Positions 8,973 through 18,731 of a stretch of 64,000 bases of DNA are shown here, in pieces; position 1 is the first letter of the stretch; each line of letters begins with the position of its first letter. A program made the translations under genes and the position numbers. The stretch spans positions 19,797 to 83,796 of the forward strand of contig JAEZWK010000023.1 of the NCBI GenBank assembly GCA_023443045.1. The letters are read 5' to 3'. The notes beneath the pieces are model-generated. The model was not told the origin of the DNA, ran no database searches, and was given only the letters and a program-made list of their open reading frames with translations. Source of the DNA: Bacillota bacterium (GTDB lineage: Bacteria; Bacillota_A; Clostridia; Tissierellales; Peptoniphilaceae).

Positions 8973-9045
8973 TTTGTCCCTTCGGTGTAACGATAAAAAT
9001 CGTCTGAACCGCTCGGTCCTTACATAAAGTCGGATCCCTAGGTTC
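8926..9045 (-). ncRNA. ykkC-class riboswitch, probably the PRPP type, with overlapping terminator
   Basis: Read on the minus strand the leader holds ykkC-family landmarks in order: CTAGGG, GGACCGAG, ACACCGAAGGGACAAAA, then CCCGG. P1 pairs GAACCTA (9039-9045) with TAGGTTT (8954-8960). The 3' strand of P1 is also the 5' arm of a terminator hairpin (stem 8957-8972 with 8934-8950, then a T-run), so aptamer and terminator exclude each other. ykkC RNAs split into guanidine, ppGpp, PRPP and ADP types. Placement directly before purE-F-M-N-H points to PRPP, which would switch the operon on when PRPP is plentiful. The class is seen in the sequence; the ligand is inference. Confidence 0.82.
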
Positions 9046-9055
9046 ACTTCTTCCA

Positions 9056-10039
9056 TTAATTAGACTTATTTAAAAACAAATAATCTTGACTAAATTTATC
9101 AGATAAATCTGAATTTTTGAAAAATCTACTGATAAACTTTTCTTCTGGAGTATAAATATTTTGAGAAATAATAATTGCTCCATCCACCATATAAAAATTC
9201 ATCTTATTTAAACTTATCTGATCTTTTATATTGGAATCTTCTCCCAAATAAAATTTATTTAAAATATACTCTTCATAACCTGAGTAAGAAATAAATATAT
9301 CATTTAATGCTATTTTGGTACCTTTTCTTAAATTATAATTAAAAGTATCAAATATATTGTACTCCTTATTATCTACATAACCTTTTCCTCTAAAAATGAT
9401 ACTAATTATATCTTTAGAATAAGATGCAACATCATAATTTAAAACAAATTTATCATAAATTCTATATTCTGATAAATCTTTGGCCTTCTGCATAATCATT
9501 TGATTTATGGTATTATATTTACTACTTTTTTCTAAAAATTCTGGTATAGAAATACTCACATTGTCATCTATCATAAGTTTAGGACTTACATTTTCCACTT
9601 TATTTCTGAGATAAAAAATGTTATCCAATACATATGCATCATAACCAACTACCAATGAAAAAAATGCATGCGGCACATAACAAATGCCATCTTTATAGAC
9701 AGGATTTACATATAACTTAATTTGCTCGCCATATCTATTTTTATATTTATCAGCATTAACCACCAAAGAAGCTTTAAAAACGCCTTTCGATAAATTAATT
9801 GTATTATTTCTATTCCAATTTACATCATATCCCAAAACTTCAAGAGTTTCTCTAAGAGGTACCATATAAACTTTCTGCTCACTTACTCCAGTATACACAT
9901 AGGGTTTATTTTTAAATGTATAATTTTTAATTCCTCTTAAATAAAAATCATCACTTTGCGCATTAATAGAAATGCCCAAAGACAGCAATGTAACAAGAAA
10001 TATATGAAATAAATATCTACTAAAACCAAATTTTTTCAT
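9056..10039 (-). CDS. Secreted stalk-domain protein with RsiV-like (DUF4163/DUF3298) region
   Basis: An exported protein of unknown role, 327 residues. A signal peptide (Lys-Lys-Phe start, hydrophobic 10-25, cut near ISINAQS) precedes a copper-amine-oxidase-N-like stalk domain at about 45-150. This has the YMVPLRETLEVLGYDVNW and CYVPHAFF half-repeats, which are cell-surface modules with no catalytic copper site. Residues about 185-320 resemble DUF4163/DUF3298 of RsiV-type anti-sigma factors. It ends 11 bases before the purine riboswitch, so the purine promoter probably lies within its 3' end. A weak promoter (TTTTAA-17-TACAAT) precedes it. Confidence 0.65.
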   Translation of the reverse strand: MKKFGFSRYLFHIFLVTLLSLGISINAQSDDFYLRGIKNYTFKNKPYVYTGVSEQKVYMVPLRETLEVLGYDVNWNRNNTINLSKGVFKASLVVNADKYKNRYGEQIKLYVNPVYKDGICYVPHAFFSLVVGYDAYVLDNIFYLRNKVENVSPKLMIDDNVSISIPEFLEKSSKYNTINQMIMQKAKDLSEYRIYDKFVLNYDVASYSKDIISIIFRGKGYVDNKEYNIFDTFNYNLRKGTKIALNDIFISYSGYEEYILNKFYLGEDSNIKDQISLNKMNFYMVDGAIIISQNIYTPEEKFISRFFKNSDLSDKFSQDYLFLNKSN

Positions 10040-10111
10040 GATAATCTTTCCTCATATAGCTTATAGTTATATTGTACCACAAAAAAATTACGATTAAAAG
10101 TGTTTTAAAAA

Positions 10112-10972
10112 TTATTCATCAATTTTTCCCCATCTAGATCCAATAACCTGATGAGCATTGGTAATAATTAAAAATACTGTGGGATCAATCTCTTTAAGTG
10201 CAGATTTTATAGAAATAAATTCTCTATTTGAAACTACAGTCTGTAATACAATTCTTTTTTCGTTCTTATATGCACCTTTTGTTTCATATAGAGTCGCCGT
10301 TCTATTTATACTATGCAAATGTTTGATAACTTCTTCTGATTTATTTGTATTTATTATGAGATATTTACCGCTGTTCAAACCATTTATTGTATAATCGATA
10401 ACAATACCATTCATAATAACACCCAACAAACAATATATCGCAATCTCTAGACCAAAAGTTACTCCCGCTCCGCATGTGATTAAAAAATCAACAATTAAAC
10501 AAGCTTTACCAAGATCAACTCCCAAATATTTATTAATAATTTTTGCAATAATATCAGTACCACCTGTAGATGCATATTGATTTAATACGATGCCAACACC
10601 AGAACCTAAAAATATACTTGACATTATAACATTTATCATAAGTCCTGGAACTATTGGCTCTGAAATAGGTATAAAAATATCTAAAAGATAGACTATTAAA
10701 CTAAGAGTCATAGTAGCTATTAATGTCAAAATACCAAAACTATTACCCATAAATAAAAAGCCGGCAATAAAAAATAAAATATTTAATATGGTCAATATAA
10801 TTCCTTTATCAATACCAAATAAATTGGATAAAATAATTGCTAAACCACTGGCCCCGCCTGTAGCTAATTTACTTGGCGCCATAAAAAAGTGAACACTTAT
10901 AGCTATTAGAATAACTCCTAATAATATTAAAAAAGATTGTTTTAATGTAACTTGATGTTTAATTTTTTTCAT
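10112..10972 (-). CDS. YitT family (DUF2179) membrane protein, copy 2
   Basis: A 286-residue integral membrane protein of the YitT family. Five or so N-terminal helices include SVHFFMAPSKLATGGASGLA and a GSGVGIVLNQYASTGGTDI segment, followed by a cytosolic DUF2179 domain at about 200-286 (RTATLYETKGAYKNEKR). The family's transport role is unproven. It is a clear paralog of the neighbour at 11056. It has GGAGG before its ATG and its own promoter-like element, separated from the gene by a terminator-like hairpin. Confidence 0.82.
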   Translation of the reverse strand: MKKIKHQVTLKQSFLILLGVILIAISVHFFMAPSKLATGGASGLAIILSNLFGIDKGIILTILNILFFIAGFLFMGNSFGILTLIATMTLSLIVYLLDIFIPISEPIVPGLMINVIMSSIFLGSGVGIVLNQYASTGGTDIIAKIINKYLGVDLGKACLIVDFLITCGAGVTFGLEIAIYCLLGVIMNGIVIDYTINGLNSGKYLIINTNKSEEVIKHLHSINRTATLYETKGAYKNEKRIVLQTVVSNREFISIKSALKEIDPTVFLIITNAHQVIGSRWGKIDE

Positions 10973-10989
10973 AATTCCTCCAATATAAA

Positions 10990-11015
10990 AACCTACTAGT
11001 CTACACTAATAGGTT
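10990..11015 (-). terminator. Terminator or attenuator hairpin between the two yitT genes
   Basis: Minus strand: AACCTATTAGT (11005-11015), loop GTAG, ACTAGTAGGTT (10990-11000), then more T. The 11-bp stem has one G-U pair. It lies downstream of the promoter at 11026-11055, so it could stop readthrough from the gcv operon or attenuate the second yitT. Confidence 0.65.
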
Positions 11016-11025
11016 AACATATAGA

Positions 11026-11055
11026 ATTATATACCAAAAATGACTAAAAAGTCAA
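11026..11055 (-). promoter_or_regulatory. Candidate promoter for the second yitT gene
   Basis: TTGACT (11050-11055) with an 18-nt spacer to TATAAT (11026-11031), beginning directly after the stop codon of the first yitT. The TGACT-TTTT-AGTCA segment beside it could also form a small hairpin. Confidence 0.5.
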
Positions 11056-11934
11056 CTAATCATCTAATTTTCTCCAGTGCCATCCAATTACTTTATGAGC
11101 GTTTGTAACCACCATAAATACCTTAGAATCCACCTGAAGAATCTGTTGTTTGAGACGAATAAAATCACGATTAGAAACAACTGTTTGTACTACTTGTCTA
11201 TTCATTTTAGAATATGCACCCTTTGCTTCATAAATAGTTGCACTTCTTCCAATTTTAATCAAAAATTCGCAAATTGCTTCAGGTTCATTCGTATAAATAA
11301 AACACAATTTACCTGAATTCATACCATCGATTGTGTAGTCTATAACTAATCCATTAAGAATAACACCGATTATACAAAACAAAGCGGTTTCAGTGCCAAA
11401 TGCAAATGCTGAAAATAAAGTAATCGTAAAATCTGATATCAAACAACCTTTACCTAAATCTAATCCAAAGAACTTGTTTAATATCTTTGAAATAATATCA
11501 CTTCCACCAGTAGAAGCATACTGATTTAAAACGATTCCTGCACCGATACCATATAGTAGTACTGCCATGGATATATTTAAAAAATGATTATTGACAATAG
11601 GCTCAGAAATAGGTACAAAAACCTCTAAAAGCCAGACTGTTGAAGAGAGAGCAAAAGAAGAAATTATAGTTAAAACACCAAATTTATTACCTATTAAAAT
11701 AAAGCCTAAAATAAACAAAAAGGCGTTAACTATAAGTAAAAGAGGCCCTGTAGAAAGGGGTAGATAATTACTCAAAATAAGTGCCATACCTGTAGCTCCA
11801 CCTAGAGAAAAATTACTAGGTAAAAGGAAAAAATGTATTGCACAAGCAATTAAAATTACCCCTACAATAATCCAAAGGGCTTGTTTTATAATAAATTTTT
11901 TATCATCATTTGTTAGGTTTTTTATTTTGGACAT
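11056..11934 (-). CDS. YitT family (DUF2179) membrane protein, copy 1
   Basis: A 292-residue paralog of the protein at 10112, with the same order: membrane helices, a GAGIVLNQYASTGGSDI segment, then the C-terminal DUF2179 domain (RSATIYEAKGAYSKMNRQ). The frame is open eight codons further upstream. The ATG at 11934 is preferred because GATGAGG lies six bases before it. The gene therefore starts inside the last 29 bases of lpdA and looks translationally coupled to the glycine cleavage operon. A functional link between YitT and glycine catabolism is not established. Confidence 0.82.
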   Translation of the reverse strand: MSKIKNLTNDDKKFIIKQALWIIVGVILIACAIHFFLLPSNFSLGGATGMALILSNYLPLSTGPLLLIVNAFLFILGFILIGNKFGVLTIISSFALSSTVWLLEVFVPISEPIVNNHFLNISMAVLLYGIGAGIVLNQYASTGGSDIISKILNKFFGLDLGKGCLISDFTITLFSAFAFGTETALFCIIGVILNGLVIDYTIDGMNSGKLCFIYTNEPEAICEFLIKIGRSATIYEAKGAYSKMNRQVVQTVVSNRDFIRLKQQILQVDSKVFMVVTNAHKVIGWHWRKLDD

Positions 11935-13312
11935 GTATCGCCTCATCAAATAAATCATTTGCAGCTTCCATTACACCCTCAGAAAGAGTGGGATGTGCAT
12001 GTATGGTATGTCTAATAAGATCAGTTTTACCATGGTTTGCAATAACTAAAGCACATTCAGAAATCAAATCATTAGCATGAGGTCCCAAAATATGAGCTCC
12101 TAACAAATAACCTTCTCTATCTTGTATAAGTTTAATAAATCCCTGTGATTCATTTAAACTTAAAGCTTTACCATTCGCAATAAATGGAAATTTACTTGTC
12201 TTATATTCAATGTTTTTTTCTTTTAAACTCTCTTCTGTTTCACCAACTTGTGCAACTTCAGTCAATGTAAATGTACAAGCTGGATAAACATCTAAATTAA
12301 CCTCTGGTTTAATTCCAGAAATAAGTGCTGCCACAAATTCTCCTTGGGCACTGGCCACGTGAGCTAGTTGAATTCCACGTGAATTTACATCTCCAATAGC
12401 ATAAACACCACTAACTGATGTCTCAAAATTATCATTTACATATATACCTTTTGACTCATCAAACTCAATAGAAGTATTTTCTAAAGATAATTTTTCAATA
12501 TTCGGAGCACGTCCACTAGCTACAAGAACATAATCAGCAACTATTTCTTCAAACTTTTCTTTATTCTTATATTTAGCAGTAACTTTTAAAGAACCATCAA
12601 CTTTTTCTATTTTTTCAGCGCGAATATCTTTAAATATTTCCACACCTTCTTTTTTAAGAATGGGTACTATACGCTTTTGTATTTCTCCATCTGCATCCTT
12701 TAAAACTCTACTAGCTAACAAATAAATTTTAGATCCTAAAGCATTATAAATACTTGCAAATTCTAAACCGATAACTCCAGCACCTATTATTACCATACTT
12801 TTTGGAATTTCTTTTAACTCCAAAAGATCATCAGAAGTAATTACCCCTGGTAAAGATATACCTTCAGTCTCAGTAAATTTAGGTTTGGATCCAGAAGCTA
12901 TAATTATATTATCAAACTCTTGCTTTTGATTACCATCATCCCAAGACAAAACTTTATTGGATTCAAATTTTGCAACATCATTTATAAATGTGATATTTGG
13001 ATAAGAAGAAATCAACTGATGAATTCCTGTAACCAAAGAATTAACAACCTTATCTTTTCTTTCTACCAATTTTATTGGATCTATGGATGGATCTTCCGAA
13101 AGATTTATACCAAAAACATCTCTTTCTTTTAAATCTTTCATTATTTGCGCATTTTTAAAATATGTTTTAGTTGGAATACATCCCCTATTTAGACAAGTTC
13201 CACCCACTTTGTCATACTCAAATAATGTAACATTATGATTTAATTGAGCTAAACGGATGGCTGCAACATAGCCACCCGGTCCAGCTCCTATAAGCGCAAT
13301 ATTTTTTTGCAT
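11906..13312 (-). CDS. lpdA: Dihydrolipoyl dehydrogenase (L-protein of glycine cleavage)
   Basis: A FAD enzyme that reoxidises the dihydrolipoyl arm of GcvH with NAD+. It has 468 residues. The FAD Rossmann loop GAGPGGYVAA is at 9-18, and the redox disulfide is GGTCLNRGCIPTK with Cys40 and Cys45. A second dinucleotide loop, IGAGVIGLEFAS, and the C-terminal HAHPTLSEGV with the catalytic His follow. There is no fused N-terminal lipoyl domain. It starts on the gcvPB stop and is the fifth enzyme gene of the operon, so its main partner is GcvH rather than a pyruvate dehydrogenase. Confidence 0.93.
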   Translation of the reverse strand: MQKNIALIGAGPGGYVAAIRLAQLNHNVTLFEYDKVGGTCLNRGCIPTKTYFKNAQIMKDLKERDVFGINLSEDPSIDPIKLVERKDKVVNSLVTGIHQLISSYPNITFINDVAKFESNKVLSWDDGNQKQEFDNIIIASGSKPKFTETEGISLPGVITSDDLLELKEIPKSMVIIGAGVIGLEFASIYNALGSKIYLLASRVLKDADGEIQKRIVPILKKEGVEIFKDIRAEKIEKVDGSLKVTAKYKNKEKFEEIVADYVLVASGRAPNIEKLSLENTSIEFDESKGIYVNDNFETSVSGVYAIGDVNSRGIQLAHVASAQGEFVAALISGIKPEVNLDVYPACTFTLTEVAQVGETEESLKEKNIEYKTSKFPFIANGKALSLNESQGFIKLIQDREGYLLGAHILGPHANDLISECALVIANHGKTDLIRHTIHAHPTLSEGVMEAANDLFDEAIHVQNKKPNK

Positions 13313-14778
13313 TAGTCTTCCTTCTTGTATTTTAAAATAGGAGTTCTAGCTGCTAAAGTTTCATCAGGTCTACAAATATCTGTATTATGAGGTGCAGAAG
13401 TTAATTCTTCAGCATTTTTAGCAGCAACATCTCTAATTTCTAATAAAGCATCCGCAAAAGAATCTAAAGTTTCCATAGACTCTGTTTCTGTAGGCTCAAT
13501 CATTAAAGCCTCATCCACAATTAATGGGAAATAAACTGTAGGCGGATGGAATCCTCTATCTATAAGACCTTTAGCAACATCTATAGTATGCACACCATAT
13601 TTCTCATGATCTTTAATTCCGGATAAAACAAATTCATGTTTGTAAATTGTATCGATCGGAAGATTATAAGCATCTTTTAATTTTGCTTTTAGATAGTTTG
13701 CATTTAAAACAGCCATAGAACTTGCTTCTTTAAGCCCATCAGAACCCATAGTCAAAATATATGCATAACCACGAACTAAAATACTAAAGTGTCCATAGCA
13801 ATCTTTCATTTTACCTATAGATTTTTCTTTATTCCAATTTAGTGTATATCTATCTCCATCTTTTTCTACAATTGGAACTGGTAAGAAATCTTTTAATATA
13901 GCTTTACAACCGATTGGTCCTGCTCCTGGACCTCCACCACCGTGAGGTGTTGAAAATGTTTTGTGAATATTAAAGTGAACTACATCAAATCCCATATCAG
14001 CAGGTCTTGCATGTCCTAAAATAGCATTAGCATTAGCACCATCATAATATAGAAGTCCGCCAGCTTCGTGAACTATTTTTGCAATCTCTTTAATATTTTT
14101 ATCAAATAGACCAAGTGTATTTGGATTTGTAAGCATTAGTCCTGCAGTATCATCACCTACCGCTGCTCTTAAAGCATCCAAATCAACCAAACCATTTTCA
14201 TCAGATGGAATTTCCACAGGAGTGTATCCAGCTACAGCACTTGTTGCTGGGTTTGTACCATGTGCTGAGTCAGGTACAATAATTTTATTTCTGTGAGATT
14301 CTCCACGACTTTCATGATATGCTTTTATCAATAAAATACCTGTTAACTCACCATGGGCTCCTGCTGCTGGTTGTAAAGTTACCTCGTCCATACCTGCGAT
14401 TTCTTTTAAAGACTCTTGTAAATTATACATAAGCTCTAAAGCACCTTGAATTTGATCGGTATCTTGGTATGGGTGCAAATTAGTAAAACCAGGTAAGCTA
14501 GCTAATTCTTCATTGATTTTTGGATTGTATTTCATTGTACAACTTCCCAATGGATAAAAACCTGTATCTACACCATAGTTTTTATTGGACAAATTGGTAA
14601 AGTGTCTAACTATATCAATCTCAGAAACTTCAGGTAATTGTACTTCGCCATCACTTAAAAATTCACCAGGAATCAAATCCTGTAAATTCTTTTCTTCTAC
14701 ATCGAGTTTAGGCAATTTATATGCCACTCTTCCAGGAGTTGAAACTTCAAAAATTAATTTATCATATTTATTAAACAT
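13312..14778 (-). CDS. gcvPB: Glycine dehydrogenase (decarboxylating), subunit 2
   Basis: The PLP-carrying half of the two-subunit P-protein. It decarboxylates glycine and passes the aminomethyl group to lipoyl-GcvH. It has 488 residues. [19 protein letters not shown] near residue 273 holds the PLP lysine (NIHKT). [10 protein letters not shown] and EPTETES near the C-terminus also match the family. The ATG overlaps the gcvPA stop (TAATG), as expected for subunits made in equal amounts. Confidence 0.95.
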   Translation of the reverse strand: MFNKYDKLIFEVSTPGRVAYKLPKLDVEEKNLQDLIPGEFLSDGEVQLPEVSEIDIVRHFTNLSNKNYGVDTGFYPLGSCTMKYNPKINEELASLPGFTNLHPYQDTDQIQGALELMYNLQESLKEIAGMDEVTLQPAAGAHGELTGILLIKAYHESRGESHRNKIIVPDSAHGTNPATSAVAGYTPVEIPSDENGLVDLDALRAAVGDDTAGLMLTNPNTLGLFDKNIKEIAKIVHEAGGLLYYDGANANAILGHARPADMGFDVVHFNIHKTFSTPHGGGGPGAGPIGCKAILKDFLPVPIVEKDGDRYTLNWNKEKSIGKMKDCYGHFSILVRGYAYILTMGSDGLKEASSMAVLNANYLKAKLKDAYNLPIDTIYKHEFVLSGIKDHEKYGVHTIDVAKGLIDRGFHPPTVYFPLIVDEALMIEPTETESMETLDSFADALLEIRDVAAKNAEELTSAPHNTDICRPDETLAARTPILKYKKED

Positions 14779-16109
14779 TATTTCACCTCCAAAGCACTTA
14801 CTAAAGCATCCATCTCTTCTTTAGTACGTTTTTCAGTAACAGCAAATAGAATTTCATTTGTTCTTTCTTTCAATAATTTAGATAGAGGGAAACCTCCGAT
14901 CATATCTTTATCTTTAAGTAATTCTTTTTGTTGCTCTGATGTTAAACCTTCTACTACAAATTCTTTGAAGAATGGTTTATTATATTTTAATTTTAGACCT
15001 TTTTCTTCTAATTTTTTTTGTAGATAATGTGCTTTTTGTGTACATAATTTAGCTACTTCTCTTAATCCTTGTTTACCCATTACAGTTAAATAAATCGTAG
15101 CCGCTAAAGTATTTATACCTTGGTTAGAACAAATATTACTTGTAGCTTTTTCACGACGAATATGCTGTTCACGCGCAGTTAGTGTTAGAACGAAACATCT
15201 CTTTCCATTTCTATCTACAGTTTGACCAACAATTCTACCTGGCATTTTTCTCATGAATTTATCAGTAACTGCCATAAATCCTAAATAAGCTCCACCAAAA
15301 TTCATAGGAATTCCTAGCGCCTGACCTTCACCGATAACCACATCACATCCTAAATCTCCAGGTCTTTTACTTACACCTAAAAATATAGGATCTACAGAAG
15401 CTACAAAAGCTGCTTTTTTAGAAGTATGAGTTATGTCAGCCAATGTTTTTAAATCTTCTATAATACCATAGAAGTTTGGACTTTGACATATTACACATGC
15501 AGTTTCGTCATCAACCATAGTTTTTAATTTATCTACGTCAGTAATACCATCTTTTTCAGGTATTACTTCAATTTCTAGGCTTTGAGCGTGAGCGTATGTG
15601 TCTAAAACTCTTCTAGCGCTTGGGTTTAATGTTTCACTTACCAACACTTTTTTCTTGCGGCTAACTACTGAACACATAATTGCTGATTCAACAACAGCAT
15701 TAGAATGATCATATACAGATGCATTCGCAACATCCATACCAGTTAAATCGCAAATCATTGTTTGGAATTCAAAGATATATTGTAAAGTACCTTGACTTAC
15801 CTCTGGTTGATAAGGTGTATATGAAGTATAAAACTCACTTCTTGAAGTAATTGCCGGAATAATACTTGGAATATAGTGATCATAAATACCAGCACCCATA
15901 AAAATTGGTAAATTTGCTTTGTTCTTTTTAGCCATATTTCCAATTTTTGCTCTTACTTCTAATTCGCTCATAGCTTTAGGAAGATTTAAATCATTTTTCA
16001 ATCTTAAATCTTCAGGAATATCTGAAAATAAATCTTCGACGTCATTAACTCCAATGACTTCGAGCATTTTTTTGATATCCCCCTCAGTTTGAGAAAGATA
16101 AGGGTACAT
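14778..16109 (-). CDS. gcvPA: Glycine dehydrogenase (decarboxylating), subunit 1
   Basis: The non-PLP-binding half of the P-protein, 443 residues. It opens [20 protein letters not shown], then has [13 protein letters not shown] and [16 protein letters not shown], hallmark segments of subunit 1. The frame is open 14 codons upstream into gcvH, but the ATG at 16109 has GGAGG six bases before it, immediately after the gcvH stop, and gives the conserved N-terminus. The split PA/PB form is usual in Bacillota. Confidence 0.95.
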   Translation of the reverse strand: MYPYLSQTEGDIKKMLEVIGVNDVEDLFSDIPEDLRLKNDLNLPKAMSELEVRAKIGNMAKKNKANLPIFMGAGIYDHYIPSIIPAITSRSEFYTSYTPYQPEVSQGTLQYIFEFQTMICDLTGMDVANASVYDHSNAVVESAIMCSVVSRKKKVLVSETLNPSARRVLDTYAHAQSLEIEVIPEKDGITDVDKLKTMVDDETACVICQSPNFYGIIEDLKTLADITHTSKKAAFVASVDPIFLGVSKRPGDLGCDVVIGEGQALGIPMNFGGAYLGFMAVTDKFMRKMPGRIVGQTVDRNGKRCFVLTLTAREQHIRREKATSNICSNQGINTLAATIYLTVMGKQGLREVAKLCTQKAHYLQKKLEEKGLKLKYNKPFFKEFVVEGLTSEQQKELLKDKDMIGGFPLSKLLKERTNEILFAVTEKRTKEEMDALVSALEVK

Positions 16110-16110
16110 A

Positions 16111-16494
16111 TTATGCCTCCTCAGCAACAAATTTTTCGTACTCTTCTGCATTCATTAATTCTTTTAATTCTTCAGGATCATCCATTTTAATTTTAGCTAC
16201 CCAAGTATCAAATGGTGCTTCATTTAATAATTGAGGTGAATCTTCTAATTCAGTGTTTACTTCGATAATCTCACCGCTTACTGGTGTAAATAGATCACTT
16301 GCAGCTTTTGTTGATTCTATAGCAGCTAAAGCATCTTTTGCAGAAAAAGTATCTCCTTCTCCTGGTAATTCAACATAAACGATTTCACCTAAATGTGATT
16401 GTGCATAATCACATAGACCAACATAAGCAATATCTCCTTCTGGTCTAACCCATTCATGATCTTTTGTGTAAAATAAATCTTTTCTTACTTCCAT
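16111..16494 (-). CDS. gcvH: Glycine cleavage system H protein
   Basis: A small lipoyl carrier that shuttles the aminomethyl intermediate between P, T and L proteins. It has 127 residues. The lipoylated lysine is Lys63 in AIESTKAASDL, preceded by the GEIVYVELP strand and followed by PVSGEIIEVN. A strong GGAGG precedes the ATG. The short gap to gcvPA contains the latter's ribosome binding site. Confidence 0.96.
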   Translation of the reverse strand: MEVRKDLFYTKDHEWVRPEGDIAYVGLCDYAQSHLGEIVYVELPGEGDTFSAKDALAAIESTKAASDLFTPVSGEIIEVNTELEDSPQLLNEAPFDTWVAKIKMDDPEELKELMNAEEYEKFVAEEA

Positions 16495-16509
16495 AATAAA
16501 CCTCCTAAA

Positions 16510-17628
16510 TTATCTATTTGTGTGTCTATCTCCTCTTTGTTCGAGGAATTTTTTAGAAATTATTTTTGCTTTAGATGGTTTGTTTCTTATAATAACATCA
16601 AACTCTCCACCCATTTGTTTGTATTCAGTTTTGATTAACGCATTACCAATTCTAGTACCTAGTGTTGGTGAAAGATAACCTGTAGTTACATGACCAATCA
16701 CTTCACCATCTTTTTGAATTTCATATTCCTCTCTGGGAATACCACGGTCAATCATTTCAAAACCTACTAGAACTCTTTTTGGACCATTAGCTATATATTC
16801 TTCAATAGCTTTTCTACCAATAAAATCGTTGTCTGTTTTTAAATCAACAAAATATTTAAAACCTGCTTCAATAGGATTGATATCTTTACTCATTTCGTGA
16901 CCATAAAGAGGAAGAGATGCTTCAAATCTTAGAGTATCACGTGCTCCTAATCCGCATGGACGTAAATCTACTTCTTTTCCAGCTTCCAAAACTGCATCAA
17001 ATACTGTCAAGATAGATTCGTTATCTGTATAGATTTCAAAACCATCTTCCCCGGTGTATCCAGTTCTAGAAATCAAACATTTTTTACCTGCTATAGTTAC
17101 GTCGTCTTGGAAATAGAAGAATTTAATATCATCTAAATTCACATCAGTCAATTTTTGAACTACCTTTTGTGCCAGAGGACCTTGTACAGCAATCTCTGCA
17201 GTTATATCTGAAACATTTTCTGCTTCACAATCAAAATCCTTTATTTGATCTTGAATCCACTGAAAATCTTTATCGACATTAGCTGCATTTACAACAAGAA
17301 AATATTTTTCACTATTATATTTGTATACTAATAGATCGTCTACACATCCTCCATCAGGATAGCACATAAATGTATACTGAATCTGAGTATCTTTTTGACG
17401 CATAATATCATTAGTAACTAAATAGCTTACAAATTTTTCTGCTTCTTTACCACGAATCCATATTTCACCCATATGTGAAACATCAAACATACCCGCACGT
17501 TCACGAACAGCTAAATGTTCGTCTTTTAAACTGGTATATTCAACTGGTAAATACCAACCCGCATAATTAACTACATTTCCGCCTAATTGAACATGTTTTT
17601 CATATAGGGGAGTTTTTTTTGCGTCCAT
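16510..17628 (-). CDS. gcvT: Aminomethyltransferase (T protein of glycine cleavage)
   Basis: Moves the aminomethyl carbon from lipoyl-GcvH to THF, giving 5,10-methylene-THF and ammonia. It has 372 residues. FDVSHMGEI near residue 50, PIEAGFKYFVDL and GYLSPTLGTRIGNAL are the conserved GcvT blocks. An ATG eleven codons upstream is open, but the start at 17628 has AAAGGAGA at the proper distance and gives the usual MDAKKTPLYEKH start. It is the first gene of the operon. I saw no glycine riboswitch in front, although many gcvT operons have one. Confidence 0.94.
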   Translation of the reverse strand: MDAKKTPLYEKHVQLGGNVVNYAGWYLPVEYTSLKDEHLAVRERAGMFDVSHMGEIWIRGKEAEKFVSYLVTNDIMRQKDTQIQYTFMCYPDGGCVDDLLVYKYNSEKYFLVVNAANVDKDFQWIQDQIKDFDCEAENVSDITAEIAVQGPLAQKVVQKLTDVNLDDIKFFYFQDDVTIAGKKCLISRTGYTGEDGFEIYTDNESILTVFDAVLEAGKEVDLRPCGLGARDTLRFEASLPLYGHEMSKDINPIEAGFKYFVDLKTDNDFIGRKAIEEYIANGPKRVLVGFEMIDRGIPREEYEIQKDGEVIGHVTTGYLSPTLGTRIGNALIKTEYKQMGGEFDVIIRNKPSKAKIISKKFLEQRGDRHTNR

Positions 17629-17677
17629 TAAATCATCTCCTTTGGTATTATTAAAAACCATTATAGTTTGTATTTCA

Positions 17678-17706
17678 ATTATAGCAATTTAAAAAATTGT
17701 TTTCAA
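17678..17706 (-). promoter_or_regulatory. Promoter of the gcvT-H-PA-PB-lpdA-yitT operon
   Basis: Minus strand TTGAAA (17701-17706), a 17-nt spacer, TATAAT (17678-17683): near consensus. A second TATAAT, with a TTGCTA 16 nt upstream of it, lies ~18 bases closer to the gene and could give an alternative start site. Confidence 0.75.
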
Positions 17707-17802
17707 CATAATTTATTTAATCACAATTTACCCATCTTTTTTTAAAAATATAATAAAAAATATATTTAATTTTTATTAATTTGTTATATCTCCTGAAAAA
17801 AA

Positions 17803-17829
17803 CAAAAAAAGCCCAAAAGGGCTCTTTCA
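17803..17829 (-). terminator. Terminator after rpsI
   Basis: Minus strand AAAGAGCCC-TTTT-GGGCTTTTTTT: a 9-bp stem with one G-U pair whose 3' arm runs into a T-run. It ends the rplM-rpsI transcript before the gcv promoter. Confidence 0.85.
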
Positions 17830-18210
17830 TTAACGTTTTGAAAATTGTGAAGATTTTCTTGCTTTTTTCAAACCGTATTTCTTTCTTTCTTTCATACGTG
17901 GATCTCTTGTTAAAAATCCTGCTTGTTTTAAAACAGGTCTAAATTCTGGATCTACTTCTAATAAAGCACGGCTAATTGCATGACGTACAGCACCTGCTTG
18001 GCCAGTATATCCACCACCATTTACACGAACTGTTACATCAAATTTTGTATCTGTTTGAGTTAAATCTAGTGGAGATTTTGCTAAACGTCTTAATGTCTCA
18101 AAACCAAAATACTCTTTTATATCACGACCGTTAATTAAAATATTTCCATTTCCTTCTCTAAGAATAACACGTGCTGTAGAGGTTTTCCTTCTTCCTGTTG
18201 CTTGAAACAT
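17830..18210 (-). CDS. rpsI: 30S ribosomal protein S9
   Basis: A 30S head protein, 126 residues. It starts [15 protein letters not shown] and has [23 protein letters not shown] in the middle. It ends in the basic tail [12 protein letters not shown], which in known ribosomes reaches the P-site tRNA. Its ATG overlaps the rplM stop (TAATG), with GGAGG inside the end of rplM. The rplM-rpsI pair is conserved across bacteria and stands apart here from the main ribosomal cluster. Confidence 0.97.
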   Translation of the reverse strand: MFQATGRRKTSTARVILREGNGNILINGRDIKEYFGFETLRRLAKSPLDLTQTDTKFDVTVRVNGGGYTGQAGAVRHAISRALLEVDPEFRPVLKQAGFLTRDPRMKERKKYGLKKARKSSQFSKR

Positions 18211-18653
18211 TATCTTTTACCTCCTTTTAGAGTATAAATTTCTGGCTTTTGAGCCATGTGATTATGGCTATCACCAACAAAGATGTGTAATTTCTTAAAC
18301 ATTTTTCTTCCCAAAGAATTTTTAGGTAACATACCTTTTACAGCATATTGAAGAGCTCTTTCAGGATGCTCTCTCATAAGTGTTTTATAGTCAACACTTC
18401 TTAATCCTCCAGGATAACCTGTGTGATGATAATGCCTTTTTTGTTCTAGTTTTCTACCAGTTAAAACCATTTTTTCTACATTTGTTACAATAACATGATC
18501 CCCTGTATCAACGTTAGGTGTATATATTGGTTTATGTTTACCGCGTAAAATGCTAGCAACTTCGCTTGCTAGACGTCCTAGGACCACTCCTTCGGCATCA
18601 ATCACAAGCCATTTGCGCTCTACTTCATGCGGTTTTGCTAATGTTGTTTTCAT
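18210..18653 (-). CDS. rplM: 50S ribosomal protein L13
   Basis: An early-assembling 50S protein, 147 residues. It has [20 protein letters not shown] near the N-terminus, the [15 protein letters not shown] block and [13 protein letters not shown], all typical of L13. It is the first gene of the rplM-rpsI operon, behind a consensus promoter and a ~70-nt leader that probably binds L13 for feedback. Confidence 0.97.
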   Translation of the reverse strand: MKTTLAKPHEVERKWLVIDAEGVVLGRLASEVASILRGKHKPIYTPNVDTGDHVIVTNVEKMVLTGRKLEQKRHYHHTGYPGGLRSVDYKTLMREHPERALQYAVKGMLPKNSLGRKMFKKLHIFVGDSHNHMAQKPEIYTLKGGKR

Positions 18654-18724
18654 TTTTATTCTCCTTTTCGAGCGAATTAGCTGTTTTTAAAGGAATGTTT
18701 CCGGGTCCTCCTTAAAAAACAATA
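18654..18724 (-). promoter_or_regulatory. Candidate L13 autoregulatory leader
   Basis: Between the predicted transcription start and rplM the leader has GGAGGACCCGGAAACATTCC, then GAGCGAATTAGC read from the plus strand (minus GCTAATTCGCTC, a perfect short hairpin), then the ribosome binding site. Position and size fit the L13 leader known from Bacillota, but I matched it by context and a hairpin only, not by a covariance search. Confidence 0.5.
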
Positions 18725-18731
18725 CGTATGT

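Noticed and set aside
8926..9045. Reading the purE leader as a T-box or as a guanidine-I riboswitch
   Set aside because: There is no T-box AGGGTGGNACCGCG. The guanidine type shares the ykkC fold but is normally found before guanidine carboxylases or SMR/EmrE pumps, not purine genes. A covariance model is still needed to settle the subtype.
17629..17829. Glycine riboswitch upstream of gcvT
   Set aside because: Common in other Bacillota, but this leader is short and AT-rich and lacks the conserved aptamer core.
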